Source: Durusdinium trenchii (lineage: Eukaryota > Sar > Dinophyceae > Suessiales > Symbiodiniaceae). Taken from it: a DNA stretch of 64,000 nucleotides. The translations under genes were made by a program, and so were the position numbers. The DNA is taken from positions 388,572 to 452,571 of the forward strand of contig CAXAMN010027461.1 in NCBI GenBank assembly GCA_963970005.1, in the 5' to 3' direction. Positions 43,281-55,880 of the stretch are shown here, in pieces; the stretch's first letter is position 1, and each line of letters opens with the position of its first letter. Below the pieces are notes generated by a model. The model ran no database searches, was not told where the DNA came from, and saw only the letters and a program-made list of their open reading frames with translations.

Positions 43281-46200
43281 TGTCTTGAAACAAATTGTCT
43301 CCATGCCCAGCCTAAGGCCAAAAAACGCTTGCCTAGACCAGCATGATTGCATCCCCGGTGCCAACGGTCTCAATGCATGCGACCGCATTGCAAAGTCGGC
43401 CCCGGGCTCATGCTGGAAATCAGCGCTTCTAAGCCCGCGGGTTCCCGGTTCTCCCTGTGCTTCGTCTCAGTAGGCCTGCACCAACAATGTTCAAGAACGT
43501 GCCAGCAATTGTGCGCAAGAAAACAGGACATACAAAAAGCAAAAAGAACAGCAAAATATCGCTAACAGCAAAATATCGCTAAACAATGGTTCCTGGAATT
43601 ATTGAAACAAAACTGTGTGTAAACTCAGGAAAAATGCGAAAACTAAAGAGGGTTGATTAGGGTCTGTACTGTACGGTCTTGAGTTGAGGTTCGTGTGCTC
43701 GTCTTCTCCATGTTTTGCCAGATGGTTGTCCCTGCTCACTTGTCTTCTCGTGTGGGATACCATCGCTCTTTCTTGCTGAGTTGTTCAGCTGAAACAGGGG
43801 CCAATTATTGACTCTCATTCAATAATTATCGATCCTTCCCGCTGCAGGTTGCTGAGGTATGTGTCTGCCTCTAGACAAAAGAATTACTGTATATATATTT
43901 ACAAGAGTTCACAACAGGTCAAACGCGGAATTACAGGAAGACACGCAGAAAGGAAAGAAATCAAAACAAATTACTATCTGATGGAAAGAAGCACGCCACC
44001 AGAAAGTGGGGAATGGGCAAAAGCATCCCAAATGATAGAAAAAGGCCCCCCAAGTCAGAACTGGAAAACATCACTCCCGTTTGACTTGGTCATATTTTAC
44101 GTGAAATGTTATCAAAGGAGGCTTAGCGAAGAAACTTCCCACTTATGGACATTGGAACCATCCCAATGGCCACCTGGGCACTCAGTTAGCTCATCAAAGA
44201 GCTATCTCATCATTCAGCCAGCAAATCAGAAAGGTTTTGTGGCGGTGCCAAGATTGTCAATGGTTGCCGGACTGATGGGTGGTGTGCTGGCCCCAGGAGT
44301 TTGCTTGCTCGCGCAGTTGGAAACACAACTCGTTGCAAATCGCAGCGCTGCGTCAGAGATGTTGATAGAAGCAAACAAAAGCAGAAAAGGACAAGAACGG
44401 AGAGATGCCCAGAGAGATGTGCAGAAAACAAGGGTTTCGAGCAGGCAAATATGTTTTGAGAAATGTACTAATAATGTACAAAAATACCGAAATATGTTTA
44501 AAAAAGAAAACTACAGCTTTCAGCTTTCTGGCAACAAAAGAAACTAAAGTAGACAATTAGAGCATCCTGGAGTCCAGAGGAATCCGGAGGAAGTACAATA
44601 AGTAGCGATTTCCTGCCCGGTGGCATGGCGGTTTTTAACTGGGCGGCGCGGATGTGCCGATACGCCGATATCCTGGATGACATATGCCGCATATGCCGGG
44701 AAGGGGGGGTGGATATATCGGTGTATCAGTGCAGCGCAGATTTGGAATCTCGGCGCCGGCATGGAGGCTTCTACAGAGACGGATCAGAAAAGAGTAGAAG
44801 GCAAAAGAAATGCAATATGCCAAGAGTGTTTAGTCTGCTCAAAACCTTTCACACCAACATGAGGCGCATCACACATGATTGATTGCACATGACGGCGCCT
44901 GTCACAAATCAACGTAAACCTGATGTCAACAACAAAACCTTTCTGTAGGTTCGGCATAGGCTCAGATGGGAACGTCCGCTACCTTGTGGGATCTACCTAG
45001 TGACAAGGAATATAGCCAGCCTGTGTGCCACTTTTCCATCTTGTGTAAAGAACACTGGAGCAAAAGAGCAGAGGAGACAACTGAGGGTACTGCCGCCGTC
45101 CAGGAATCGGCATAAGGACATACTTTCCATTACTTTCCTCTTGGAAGCATTCTTGTTGCAGCGGTCAAGGTACACCTGACGGCCTGACGTCTTACAATTA
45201 GCGCACGGTTCCCCTTAGTAAGAAGCCGCGTCGAAGACCTAAATAACCAATGCACACCTTCAGTAATGTAGCTGTCTGGCTATCTGCTCCAAGACATCAC
45301 AACGTGTCTGCAGTTGAACGGCTTCAAAGGTGGATAGCTGCTATGATTTAGTGGAGCACTAGTCACGAAATCTTCTTCAACTCCTTAAGCACACAATGCC
45401 TGTTTGCATGACGATTTAGGGCATACAAATGTATAAAAATGCATTCCTTCCAGCAGCAATCAAACTGTCGAGGTGTCATTTCCGACAAACAAAGCTTTGC
45501 TACAGCGCAGCTTGATAGTCACGAGGTCCTTTTCAGTCATCTCTTGCACCTGCTCCTGAGGCTCATCCCCTCGAATGTTCTCTTTGTTCTGGTTAAGCCT
45601 TGCAACACGCTCACTTCAACAATTGCAAATATCGCAGGTATCCCGCCCACCCAAGCCCAGCTTCGTCGGGCAAGTACCAGTGTCACTAGTGAAAATGCAA
45701 GAATATTATATAGTCGTGTCGGGCCATGTCTGTGAAATAATGGCACTTGACAAAACACATGCTCCTCCGCATGGTTGCTCTGCTCTTCCCGCGGGTTGGA
45801 TATTCAGGGCTGAGCTGCCACTATTGGCTCTTATCAATGTAAAAAGAATCTCGATGATTCATGCACCTACTGGCCACATGATGGTTCAACTGCATGGAAA
45901 CGAAGCATCCAAATGTCATCCTGGATGCACGCTAACTTTCAGCCGCCCGCAGTACGTCGGTGGGTGATCCTCCAGCAGTCTTTGGATGACATGCCGCTTT
46001 CCACACATCTTTTCCAGCCGCAGCCACAAAATGACGAGTCTCTGACTGGAATAGAATTTCTCTATGACTTATCCCCACTGCAAAAACATTGGTCCGGTCA
46101 CCCTATATGTTCTCACCTCCCCCGAAAGTCACTCCATGGCCTTCCCTTGAATTTGCCGCATTTGTCCTCTGACAGAGCGATCTGACCCGAGGCACAGTTT

Positions 46201-46785
46201 CATGTTACCTGAAATCTGAAGTGGTTTTCCTTCGTGTTTTGGTGGCGAACAAGATTTATATACACTCTTGTTTCATCGGTACTGGCTGTATACGTAATTG
46301 CCATCTATTTAGTTTTAAACCATGGTTAGCTCGTTAGCTTTACTTGCAATTTCTTCCAAGCTGAGCGCCGCTCTGAACATGATTTATATGACAGGTTCGA
46401 AGCGAAGAATGAACAATCCCCTCTGACATATATACCGTTGTTTCTTTTCCGACATGTTCGGTCTGACAACAGTAGATGCAGGGACAGGATAAATATCAAG
46501 ACAGCAAACATTTCTTTGCATCAATACTGAAACAAAAACATCAAACAATGCAGAACAATATAGAACAATTACTGTAGTACCAAGGCAGCTGGCAAAATGA
46601 AATCATATAGTATGACCACTTCTGTGGCACAGGATTCACAAACCCTCAAAAATCCAACGCTGAACGCAACACCTCCCAGGCCCTCTGCCTTGTTGTAGTG
46701 CGCATTCTCCTTGAAACAGAAGAATATCAGGTACAATTTAGTCCATAACTGTACAACTGACCCAGACTAAGACTATTGACCAGAA
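43281..46785. other. No recognisable gene
   Basis: The longest frame here (232 codons, plus strand, 43849-44547) has no recognisable domain and unbiased composition. Treated as chance. Confidence 0.4.
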
Positions 46786-46789
46786 ATCT

Positions 46790-47345
46790 GCAGGGTCACA
46801 CAAAAAAACACAAAGGTAAGACGCAACCCTGGGAGTCAGCGCCCTCTCTTTCTAGCTTCGCGCTCAACTCACTTAGAGGCCCTAACTCTGCACTCGCAAC
46901 AAGATGGTGTGTCTGAGACCTGACTCTCATCTGTTTGAGCAGCAGCATTTTATATAACACTGGGCTTCAGTCGTAGTCGTGGCTTCAAGACACACAGGCT
47001 AGCTGGATAAGTCGTCTTGGATGAACTTACCGATCACCCCTGCGGGACAAACAAGATAGGTACAGGAAATCCCTGAAACCCAACCCTATACTACCCGCAG
47101 AGGGTGTCAAGGCCGAGCCAAAATGGGCGTCATAACACTGAACCTCATATGTGTCCCTTCCCAGCCAACCATTTGCATTGATCGACGATAAGAAACACAC
47201 AGGTCAGACACAACCCTGGGAGTTAGCGTCCTCTCTTTGACATAGAGACCCCAAACTCTGCACTCACAGCAAGATGGTGTGTCTCAGACTCAGACCCTAC
47301 TCTCTTCTCTTGAACAGCAGCGCTATATATTTTGACACTGCGTTC
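46790..47345. repeat. Direct repeat pair of ~150 bp
   Basis: 46801-46970 and 47191-47345 share, in order, acacaa(g/c)cctgggag, cgccctctcttt/cgtcctctcttt, ctctgcactc, gcaacaagatggtgtgtct or cagcaagatggtgtgtct, and gagcagcag/gaacagcag followed by tatata. They are 390 bp apart in the same orientation. The right copy runs to within ~50 bp of the stop codon of the decayed gene at 47391. Confidence 0.75.
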
Positions 47346-47390
47346 CAGCCTCTTCGATCTTCACCTCCTGGGCTGCGTCGGGTCCGGTAT

Positions 47391-50300
47391 CTATTCGGAA
47401 TCATCTTGGTCGTCGTCGTCCTCCTCGTAGTACCAGTCCTCGTCGTCGGTGGGCACGTTGGGGTCGTCCGCGACCGGGAGCTCCCTCGTGGTGAAGACCG
47501 TGGTCCCCGTCCAGTTCCCATAGCCCAGGTCAGCAGCACCCGCGGTCCTCCAATTGTCCGTGATGACGACGTTCTCGCCCGGGTCTTGATGTAGGTCCTC
47601 CGCTCATCAATGAGGTGAGCCAGTGGTGTGGGTAGTCCGAGCTCCTGGGGGACGTAGAGGTGCGTTCTGGGCACGTCATGGATCCTCCACAGCTGTCGCC
47701 TCCTGGGGTCATAGTTCCAGTGGTTTGCCCGTCCGGCCCACTCATCTCCAGGCCCCGCTGCATGCCCGAATGTAGCGCTGGTTGAAGTGCTCTCCGGTAA
47801 ATCAAGCCAGACCCCTCGGACCTCCTCTGGCACCCTCGTTGGCATCGGAGCCCTCTTCCCTTTTTCTCCTTTGGCCTTTCCTTTCCCTACCCGTCGATAT
47901 GGTGGGTGGCTATATCCTCCCAATCTCCACTCGGGGACCAACTCGTCGGAGCTGACGAAGAAGAGGCCACCAGTCGCTCCCTGCCGTTGCTGTGGCGAAA
48001 CCAGACCCCAAGACAAAAAGTTGGGGGCATAGACGACCCCGGCCTCCGTGCAGCGGGTGACTTTCTGGCCTTCACGGCACCCTTTCAATGCCACGTGTTT
48101 GTGGGTACTGGACAGGCCTGGGCACTGGCGTTGTAGAAGACGCCGTAGGGGTCCATGTCGAGGGAACACGAGTCTGGCGCGATGGACGTAGAAGGCATTG
48201 GGCTCATCCGGTGGCCCCAAACCACTGGCGGCTGATGACTCCGCCACCGGAAAGCCCCCGTTGTCGATCGATGCTTCAAAGATCTCGGCCGCATACTCAC
48301 TGAGATGGTTGCCCAGCCGTTCTGCCTCCGCCAGCGGTCCAAGCCCGGTTCCAGCTGGTTGATCGAACGTCCTGGAACCGCCGTTTTGCAACTGCCAGTC
48401 GCAATAACTGGTACACGGAGCCGCCACCCAGTGCACGTTGGAAGGCCCTTGGCGAGCTTCTTGAAGGAATTGAGCACGAGGACCAGCCTGGCTCAATGAT
48501 GTGCTTCACGATACCCTCGCCGATGGGGTTCGGTGTAGACCTCAATTGGCTCCAGGGCGATGCCGTTCTGCTGCCACTCCTTGGTAATCACCCCTTTGCC
48601 CGCGAAGAACTCACGCAGCACCAGGGCGTCTGGAGGGTGTGGGCCGCCTGCAGCTCGTACACCCCGAAGCACTGTGAAGCGCTCGACGATGTGGAAGTCC
48701 CAGCTGTGGCCGCGGTCATACTCAAACAACTATGGCGTGGTAGTCCATGTGGAGTTCCTGCCTCGGGGATGCCTTGCACAACCTGCAATGGACTCGCCCT
48801 GGGGCGGCGGCTGCTTGATCGTGTCGGGCGTGCCAGAAGAACGAGAAGCCGAGCGCGGGTGTTGCCTGAAGCTCCTCCTTGGCCAAGAGCGTCTCCAGAT
48901 CCACATCCTCCGGGGGCTCCAGCAACACCATGCGTCCCTTCCAAATGAGGGCACGCGCCTTCCACCCGCCGGGTAGCGCTGGCCCGCCACACTTTCGACG
49001 ACCAAACCCCCCTTGTAGTCCGCGCAGAAGACCACCAAGCGGCAGTGATCTGAAATCTTTCTCGCGATGAGCAGCGACCAGATCGTAGCGACCACCTCCT
49101 CCGGCTCGCCCATTGCACGCGAAGCTTCAAGGGCCAGACGAGTCTGTTCCTCTCGCAGCGCCTGAGCTCCCCGCTCATGCCATTCGACTACCGTGGCCAT
49201 CATGGTGACCGTGACGCATTGGTAGTCCCATAGCCGCCACAGCTTGCCATCGAGCTCCGCGCTGCCTTGGCCGGGTTGTCCCTCAGACCAAAAAGAGTGT
49301 CCCTGACCACTAAGCGTGCCGACCCTGCTTTCTGGTCCCCCTGACCCTCCAGCATGTCTGCGCTTCCTTGGCCAACTCGCCCAGCCCGTAGGTTGCCATT
49401 TCTTGCAACAAGGGTACCACCTCCAAGGTGGGGTCCCGTGCCATGCGAGCTGCTGCCCAGGCGTAGAGGTCGTCCGAGGCTTCCTCAAAAAAGGCTTGGA
49501 GCGTTGGTGAAGTGCCCACTCCTGTGCTCGCCGAACCAGTGACTTATTCTTGCGGGGCGGTCATCCCTCGGCGTCCTGGATGTGGGTAATTTTTGGGGTG
49601 AACACTGCAACGCCACTCCTGGTCTGGGCCCTCCACGATCTCCTTGACATCCTCGTCCTTGGTATGGTCGACCTGGAACTCCTCGGGGCGTACTCGCCGT
49701 CCTTCTCCGCCCGCACGACCTCCGCGATCTTCTCCGTCTTCTCCGCCTTCTTGCGCCGTTGGCCCTCCTTCTTGTTAAGCGCCTGCCTTCGCCCGTTTCT
49801 TTCCGTCCTGGATCTTGTCCGTCTTGTCCTTCTGCAGCTTCGCCCTGAGCTCCTTGATCTTGGTCGTAACCGAGGTGGGCGTCTCCATCTTCATCCTCTT
49901 CAGCCCACCTCTCCTCAGCAGCTGCATTTGGACGCAGGCGTCTAGGCTCTCAAACGGGCCACGGAGACCATCATGGGATCGTTGGCAGCCTTGGACGTTA
50001 CACAGACGATCTTGCTTGGTCGATGGCAGGACTTCAGTTTGGTCGTTCGAGGTCGAAGGTCGAAGGCATGGTCAGCCAAGCCCGCGGGGCTTTCCCATCG
50101 CACGGCCGGCTAGCTAAGTGGGCCGGCCCCTCAGCACCAAGCCGAGAGAGACACGGCTCGCCGCGCAGCTCAGTACTTCTTCTTCCTGTTCCGACTCGGA
50201 CCCCAGCTCCTTGGTGCGCTGCATCACTCCCATCGTAGCTTGCGTGACCTGAGGTCCTGTCATCCAGGTCCATGGCCTTCTGGAGAGCGTCCGGGCTCCT

Positions 50301-51168
50301 TGTTGCGCTTGCGTCAGCTGGAAGGTTTCCGGGTCGCTTGGCCTCACCAACCCATAGATGGTGAAGTGTTCGCCACCCTCCTCAGCGCAGGCCTCGTTCC
50401 GGCACAGGTGGATCTTCTCCACATCCCGTAACCTCTTCACCAAACCCACTGAACCTCGAGCTGAAGCAGGTTCAATGGGTACGTAGAGCCCGTGCGTCTT
50501 GATCGACTGAGTGTCCGACCCCACTTGCACCATGGCCACCTCGTCGTTCCGCTTGACCACCAGGAGCTTCTGGCTGTCTCCAGTCCTCTTGAAGGCCCTC
50601 AACTGCGAGGTCTCCGGAGTGCGACCCGTACCGGGCCATGGAACTCAGCCTCTGCTGCTTCCGGTGAGCCGCCAGTCACTCGTTGGAGCCAGAACATCCA
50701 CGCTCCCACCAGCTTGAGCACCTTGCGGCAAATCCAGATCACCGCCATAGCCACTGCCACCACCACGGAGACGACCGGGTAGCAAACAGCCCACACGTAG
50801 TGGGCTACCAGGCATAGTCCCAACACTAGGGCGATTTGCATCACCCTCTTGCATCCTGTCCTCACGTTGGTCCAGGCTGCCCCGAACAAAGCCCAGCCAA
50901 CCAACCCCACGATGGTGTCCACCACCATCCATAGTCCGGTTTCGAAGGGCTGACTCTGACCGCCAGCTCCCGCCGTAGCCCAGGTGAAGGCTTGTTGCAT
51001 GCCCTCTTCGAGCTTGGTCCACTGGCCCTCTAGGGCAGGAAAGCGTTTCCTGGCCGCTTCCTGCCACGGGCCCACCTCTGGGGTCGCCGCTGCTTCGGAG
51101 GCGTTGCCGCTTGGCCACCATCCATGCACGGCAACCAAAAGCGCTAGGCAAAAGCGCAGCCGCACCAT
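47391..51168 (-). pseudogene. Decayed large gene: membrane N-terminus, methyltransferase-like domain, acidic tail
   Basis: Joining several minus-strand frames gives an original length of roughly 1,250 codons. The start is taken at ATG 51168, where MVRLRFCLALLVAVHGWW looks like a signal peptide; three or four further hydrophobic stretches follow (to ~50590). Next come a region with LCRNEACAEEGGEHFTIYG (50390-50330), a coiled Lys-rich segment (TTKIKELRAKLQKDK, ~49850), and a methyltransferase-like fold. That fold has REFFAGKGVITK as motif I (~48612) and VAAPCTSYCDW as motif IV-like (~48418), and ends near 47990 (KHVALKGCREG). A Lys/Gly linker, an LIDERRTYI segment and a strongly acidic tail end at TAG 47391. 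No RT, protease or integrase is seen. Many frameshifts. Confidence 0.6.
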
Positions 51169-51279
51169 CCTATGGCTGCTCGAGCCCCCCACCTGACAGT
51201 ACGTGTACTGTCCTTTGGGCCCCAAGCTACAAAAGGGTGCGCTATGCCCCCTAAAGTAACACTTATGCCTAAGTTCCAA

Positions 51280-51800
51280 GATGGTAAAGCCATCTTCTGC
51301 GTGTTCTGGCGGTCAATCAAGAGCTTTTAGAGATCACCGGTCATGGCTTGGTCCTGGATCACCAGTCATGGCTTGGTCCTGGGTTCATTGCGGCGCAAAC
51401 ATGTTGAGGGTGCGGCCCAGCTTGGCAAGGTCGACGGCACTGTGAAGACTGGGCTTTGGTCTTGGGTTCCAAGCCCATAGGCCTTGACCATGTCCTCCGT
51501 CTCGGGGCCTTCTGCGGCTTCATAGCACTGGTGTCCATTCTCCCGCCCTGGCGGAAGCACTTGTCGCACACGCGATGCTCCGCGTCGCAGCTCTGATACA
51601 GAGCTGAGAGCACCACCGGCTGATGCCGGTAACAGCCTTGCCGCGAGCGACTCCAGCCCTCTTCACGCGACAGCACGCGCGCGAGCGCGAGCGCGCAAAT
51701 CCCACCCCGGCTCTCGCACCGCCACCTCCTCGCCCCCAAGCGCCAGGATGAGAGCTCCGAGGTAAGGATGGCGGGCATTACAAAATGAAACTGGAGGCAC
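51280..51800 (-). other. Upstream region of the decayed gene
   Basis: An open frame of up to 220 codons (start 52021) covers this stretch. It includes a Cys-rich patch (CDAEHRVCDKCF) but no domain I recognise. It may be a 5' extension of the gene or chance; composition gives no clear answer. Confidence 0.3.
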
Positions 51801-51804
51801 CCAA

Positions 51805-51820
51805 TCTTGAGCCAAAATGG
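51805..51820 (-). other. Relic spliced-leader-like sequence
   Basis: On the minus strand 16 bases, GCCATTTTGGCTCAAG, match the last 16 of the 22-nt dinoflagellate spliced leader. They lie ~640 bp upstream of, and in the same direction as, the decayed gene. The site also sits inside a near-perfect hairpin (CCAATCTTGA ... TCAAGATTGG), which could produce part of the match. A shorter SL-like match (CCATTTTGGCTC) occurs at about 47113-47124 in the same orientation, within sequence that shares ~60 bp with 51810-51880. Confidence 0.5.
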
Positions 51821-52021
51821 CATCAAGATTGGTGTCATAACACTTAAAGTGTCAAATCTCCATGTGTCCCTTCCCAACCAACTGAAACCTGAAGGTAAAG
51901 CTATCAAAACAAGATGCAACTGTGCCTTGTTGATCTTGTTGTTGGCCTTCAGCTTCTGAGTTTCAGAGGCCTTCACGGGCGCAGTATGTGCAAAATGGAT
52001 AAGTCCGTGGACAAACAACAC

Positions 52022-54150
52022 TCAGCGGTGTGACAAACACATGTTTTTCTGCTTTTTGTTTCAGATTCTTTCTACTAGCTACTCCAAGGACAACTGAATG
52101 AGGATTGGCCACCCTGCCAATATTTTTACTCAAATCTCAAATCATTCTGTGTTTCTCCATTCAGTCCATTCATCAGAACAACTCTTCACTTCTGGCTTCT
52201 TTGCACGAGGTCAGTCTGATGAATCTCTCGCATGTGCAAAGTCAGTACAATTAGAACTCATGGCACCAAAGCAGCAATTTACTTTCTGCGATTCTTATAC
52301 AATCCTCGTAGTACGCAAGACCTCACTGCCAATAGTTCAAGCTTGCCTTTGAACATTCAGTGGTTTACAAAGAACTTGTTATGGTTGTGCTACAGTAGCG
52401 TGTTTCGTCTCTATGAGTTCACGCACTTGAGATGCTAGCCATTCGCCTTTATCACCTGATCACCACCCACTGCTACAGCAGCCTTCATCGAATCTTTAGG
52501 AACAATGGAGGAGTGAGGAGTTCTCATGGTTTTTCGTACTGGGATCTGGCCGCTGCACCTCAAGTAATGCAGTCTGTTTACGGTTTGTCTGCCACGAATT
52601 GCTGGGTTCTGAGAAAACAATACATGCACCAATCAGCATGCCTTCGCACTTGTCGGAGATACTGGCCCGGCTGGCAAGGGTGTCAGCGCAGGTGCCTCAA
52701 GAAACAATAATTTTTCATGCATTCACACGTCCTTTGTATACGAAGAGGCCTTGCTTATGTTTATGCTGCCAAAATGTTTGCCACCCAGAACGTGATGTTT
52801 TTCTCGGCATAGTGAAAGAAGAACTGTCCAAGGTCAGAACGTTGTCATCCTCATCGTTTCAACAAAACGATCGCTTTTGAAGAGATGTGTGATTAAAAGA
52901 TTCGCAATGTGGGGGCACTGAATTTGTGTTTCATGTCTTTATAACATAGTCTTTGTCGCAAGATTGTCGCCAAAACCACTTTGTCATCTGCAAAAGGGGG
53001 TATGAAGGAGTTTCAAACAATATATTATATATATATATGTGTGTGTCATCTGGCAAGTGGCCTACGTATGAGTTAAGCACATGTTGAAATGCACGAATCG
53101 AGCAGTGAACGCAAGTGTATGCAAGCTGTTTTTGCTCTTAAGCATAGACCAACTGCAGCAGCATCATACATCGGACACGTATACAATATTTTGAGTTTCT
53201 TAAAGACAAAGGGGTCGACCAGGGTGGACGAAAGGGGGATGGGATAGGGCAGCTCTGCTTTCTTGGGAAAAGCGGCCAAAAAGGTCTCAAGCTGCATGAA
53301 CACAATTGAAGCAGCGAGGACGTGGAAAGGGAAGACCTCAACCCGTGAAGACTTATGACTTCTAACAAAAAATGTGACACGACACACGTTCGTTTGTCCT
53401 GCAAAACCCACAACACATAGTTTTCCATGTCGACCATACAATCTGCAAGCAAAAAAGAAACAACATAGACGCTTTGATTTTGGGTGTCATGCATCCAACT
53501 TTACCTCGAAAAAAAGAATAGTGCTTTGTTTGGAAGAATGAGGACAAAAAGACTTTCTCAAAAAAACATGTCAATTGATTCATGTCCATGTCGCGCCTGG
53601 GTTCGGATGATTCGGCGCCTTTACGGAATTCTGAATGAGAGGTGGTAGATGCTTATTGCCTATTGCTGTTCATGTCCGCGACATGCTGCCTGATCCATCT
53701 CAACTCTTCCGGGGTTTCTACCATGTGGTTTTTCTCATGAAGCCACACCAAACGGAAATGTGCTAACAGCCTAACAGCCTACACGCGTCAGCTGGCAATT
53801 CTTTGGGTTCACCTGTAAGCCACTGTCATCCCTTGAAGCCTATGGACGAAGTCGTGAGGCTGTGTCGTCCTCATTTGCTTCTCTAGGGTAGAGCAAGGTG
53901 TCCTGCCTCTGCTTGCATCAACATGGACCCCACACTAAATCTTAGGAGCTCATCGCACGCTCCAATTTGTCATCGTCGACGGAAGCAATGCTCAGGATGC
54001 TGCTTGGCGGGATTTGCCCAATGCAAATCATGTGGCCTTCTCCTCCCACTGACAAGATGCAGCGCAGTAACCTCCCTGGCTGCTGAGGTCCGAATCCGTT
54101 AAGCAGGGCGTTATCTCCACAGATTGCCTTTCCGTCTCCTCCATGAGACA
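52022..54150. other. No recognisable gene
   Basis: Holds an AT/TG microsatellite near 53025-53045. Frames are short. Confidence 0.45.
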
Positions 54151-54154
54151 CCTG

Positions 54155-55034
54155 TCAGGACGACCTTCCAGTTTTTTTCCACCAGAAAAAAGTTAAAGCC
54201 AACTTGAAATCGTTTCCAAAGAATACCCTTTCCCAATTGAGGGGCACGCCTAGAGCGCAAAGGAAAGTAAACAGCTGCAGGACATCAGCGCGACGGTGAG
54301 TTGAAACAAAACGCTGCACCGATTCCACGTCTGGACGACATACCTTTACGGGCCATCCACCAGGCGCGGCTTTTGACCAAAACGACATGACATACCTTTT
54401 CGAGCCAAAAGCTCTTCCGCTACCCCACCAATTTGAAATATAAGTGCCCAGCGAAAACATGTTCAATGAGCTGATCGGTAAGGCTTGGGCATCGCAAAGA
54501 GCTAGCCCATGGTTTGTGTGCACCAGGAGCTCTACATCTGAATCAGCTACACAATCAACTTCTTCCCACACGCGTGATGCTGCAACGGGCTGCAAAATGC
54601 CTGTCGGTACCCCTTGCTGCAACAGTTGCAGTAAATTAAAGTCAGCCTCGCCTGGAATTCTTGAACTTCATCCATGCAAGCGAAACCCTGCTCGCAAAAA
54701 ACAGCGCCCAATGAAGCGCGAACCTGTTCAAGTTCATCTCTAGATAATGAGGAGGCGTCTGAATGATTCCCAATGATTTGAAGCAGTCAACTAGACCCCA
54801 TTGTTGCAAAAATGTTGCAAACTCTGCTCGCAAGCCACGAAAATGGTCAGTGGGCCGGCGCAGTCGTGACCAATCTGCTGTAGACTGGCAACCTCCACCA
54901 TCTGCTATGGGCCAATCACAACCGTCTGAAGTGCAAAGCTTGCGGGTTGCAGCATTGTCAAAAAGAGCCGCACCGACTGATTTCCTGCTTTTGTGCACAA
55001 TCTTTTTGCAATGCACAATTGAAATCAACTTCAC
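54155..55034 (-). pseudogene. Possible RT-class retroelement remnant
   Basis: Frames starting at 55034 and 54622 read on from each other with one shift near 54640. Features recalling the RT ORF of a dinoflagellate retroelement class (from memory) are: FATFLQQWGLVDCFKSLGI, then DFNLLQLLQQGVPTGIL (54660-54595), DSDVELLVHTN, and near the end LQLFTFLCALGVPLNWERVF, which resembles the segment after the RT catalytic box (a cytosolic 'FxxLGVPxxWxK' step). The catalytic box itself is absent, so an internal deletion is implied. It could instead be an exon of an unknown host gene. Confidence 0.35.
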
Positions 55035-55359
55035 ACTTTGCTACCGCACCACTGACGACTTCACTCAAGCCCCAAACCATCTTCTCAAGCTCTGGAGAAG
55101 GCCAAGCACACAAACTCCAAGCCTAGGGTAACTACATAGCATTGGTATGCTAGTTTCCAAGGACTAAACGAGGTGCGCTTCGAAGCCACGTTTCAACTCC
55201 AAAGAGACTTATATAAAGTGTGAAGGGAGTCGTTCAAAAAGAAGGTGTCTCCCAGAATAAAGGGGGCCTTGGGTGTGAGATTTATCTCCAGAAGCAATCG
55301 GGAATAATATTGTGAGCAATGAGCAACATGAGTCAAAGGTGGGTTTTGGAGGGCGCTAG

Positions 55360-55880
55360 CATGTATATATATACCGTATATATGTTTGAATCCTAAAGAT
55401 TTTAGACCTTCTCAAGGTCACCCATGCCTTGGAGGGCACCGCTGCTTGAGCTGCTGCTTGAGCTGCTGCTTGAGCTGCAGCTTGGGCCTCTGCCTGAGCC
55501 TTAGTATCCAGGAAAAATCTTGGGTTTCGTGAGTTTCGTGAGAGCCTTTCCATATCAAATCATCAATCTCACTGGTTTGGACACCATCTTGGGATGCAGA
55601 CTGGTGTGGCCATAATAACTGGAGCTGGAGCAGCCTTGGGATGACAGATTGCAGAGTAGCTGTCCTCTCCGTCCGTCTCTTGTGATTCACAAGTATTTGC
55701 TCTCAGTCTGATGAGAGCTCTCGAACACATCCAGAACTTTAAAAATGTACATGATCAAAACCTGTTACTAGTAGTAACAAGAAGCTATTAGAAACAAGTG
55801 CCACGCTAGTAGTAACAAGTGCCTTACTAGTAGTAACAAAAAGCTATTAGTAACAAGTGCCTTACTAGTAGTGACATCCG
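55360..55880. repeat. Short tandem repeats
   Basis: (TA)n near 55362-55380; a gagctgctgctt 12-bp array at 55445-55490; and ctagtagtaacaag/gctattagtaacaagtgcc repeats at 55765-55875. Intervening DNA has no recognised gene. Confidence 0.8.

Noticed and set aside
43849-44547. Longest plus-strand frame (232 codons) in the gene-poor part
   Set aside because: No domain, no biased codon pattern, and it includes microsatellite-derived residues at its start; treated as chance.
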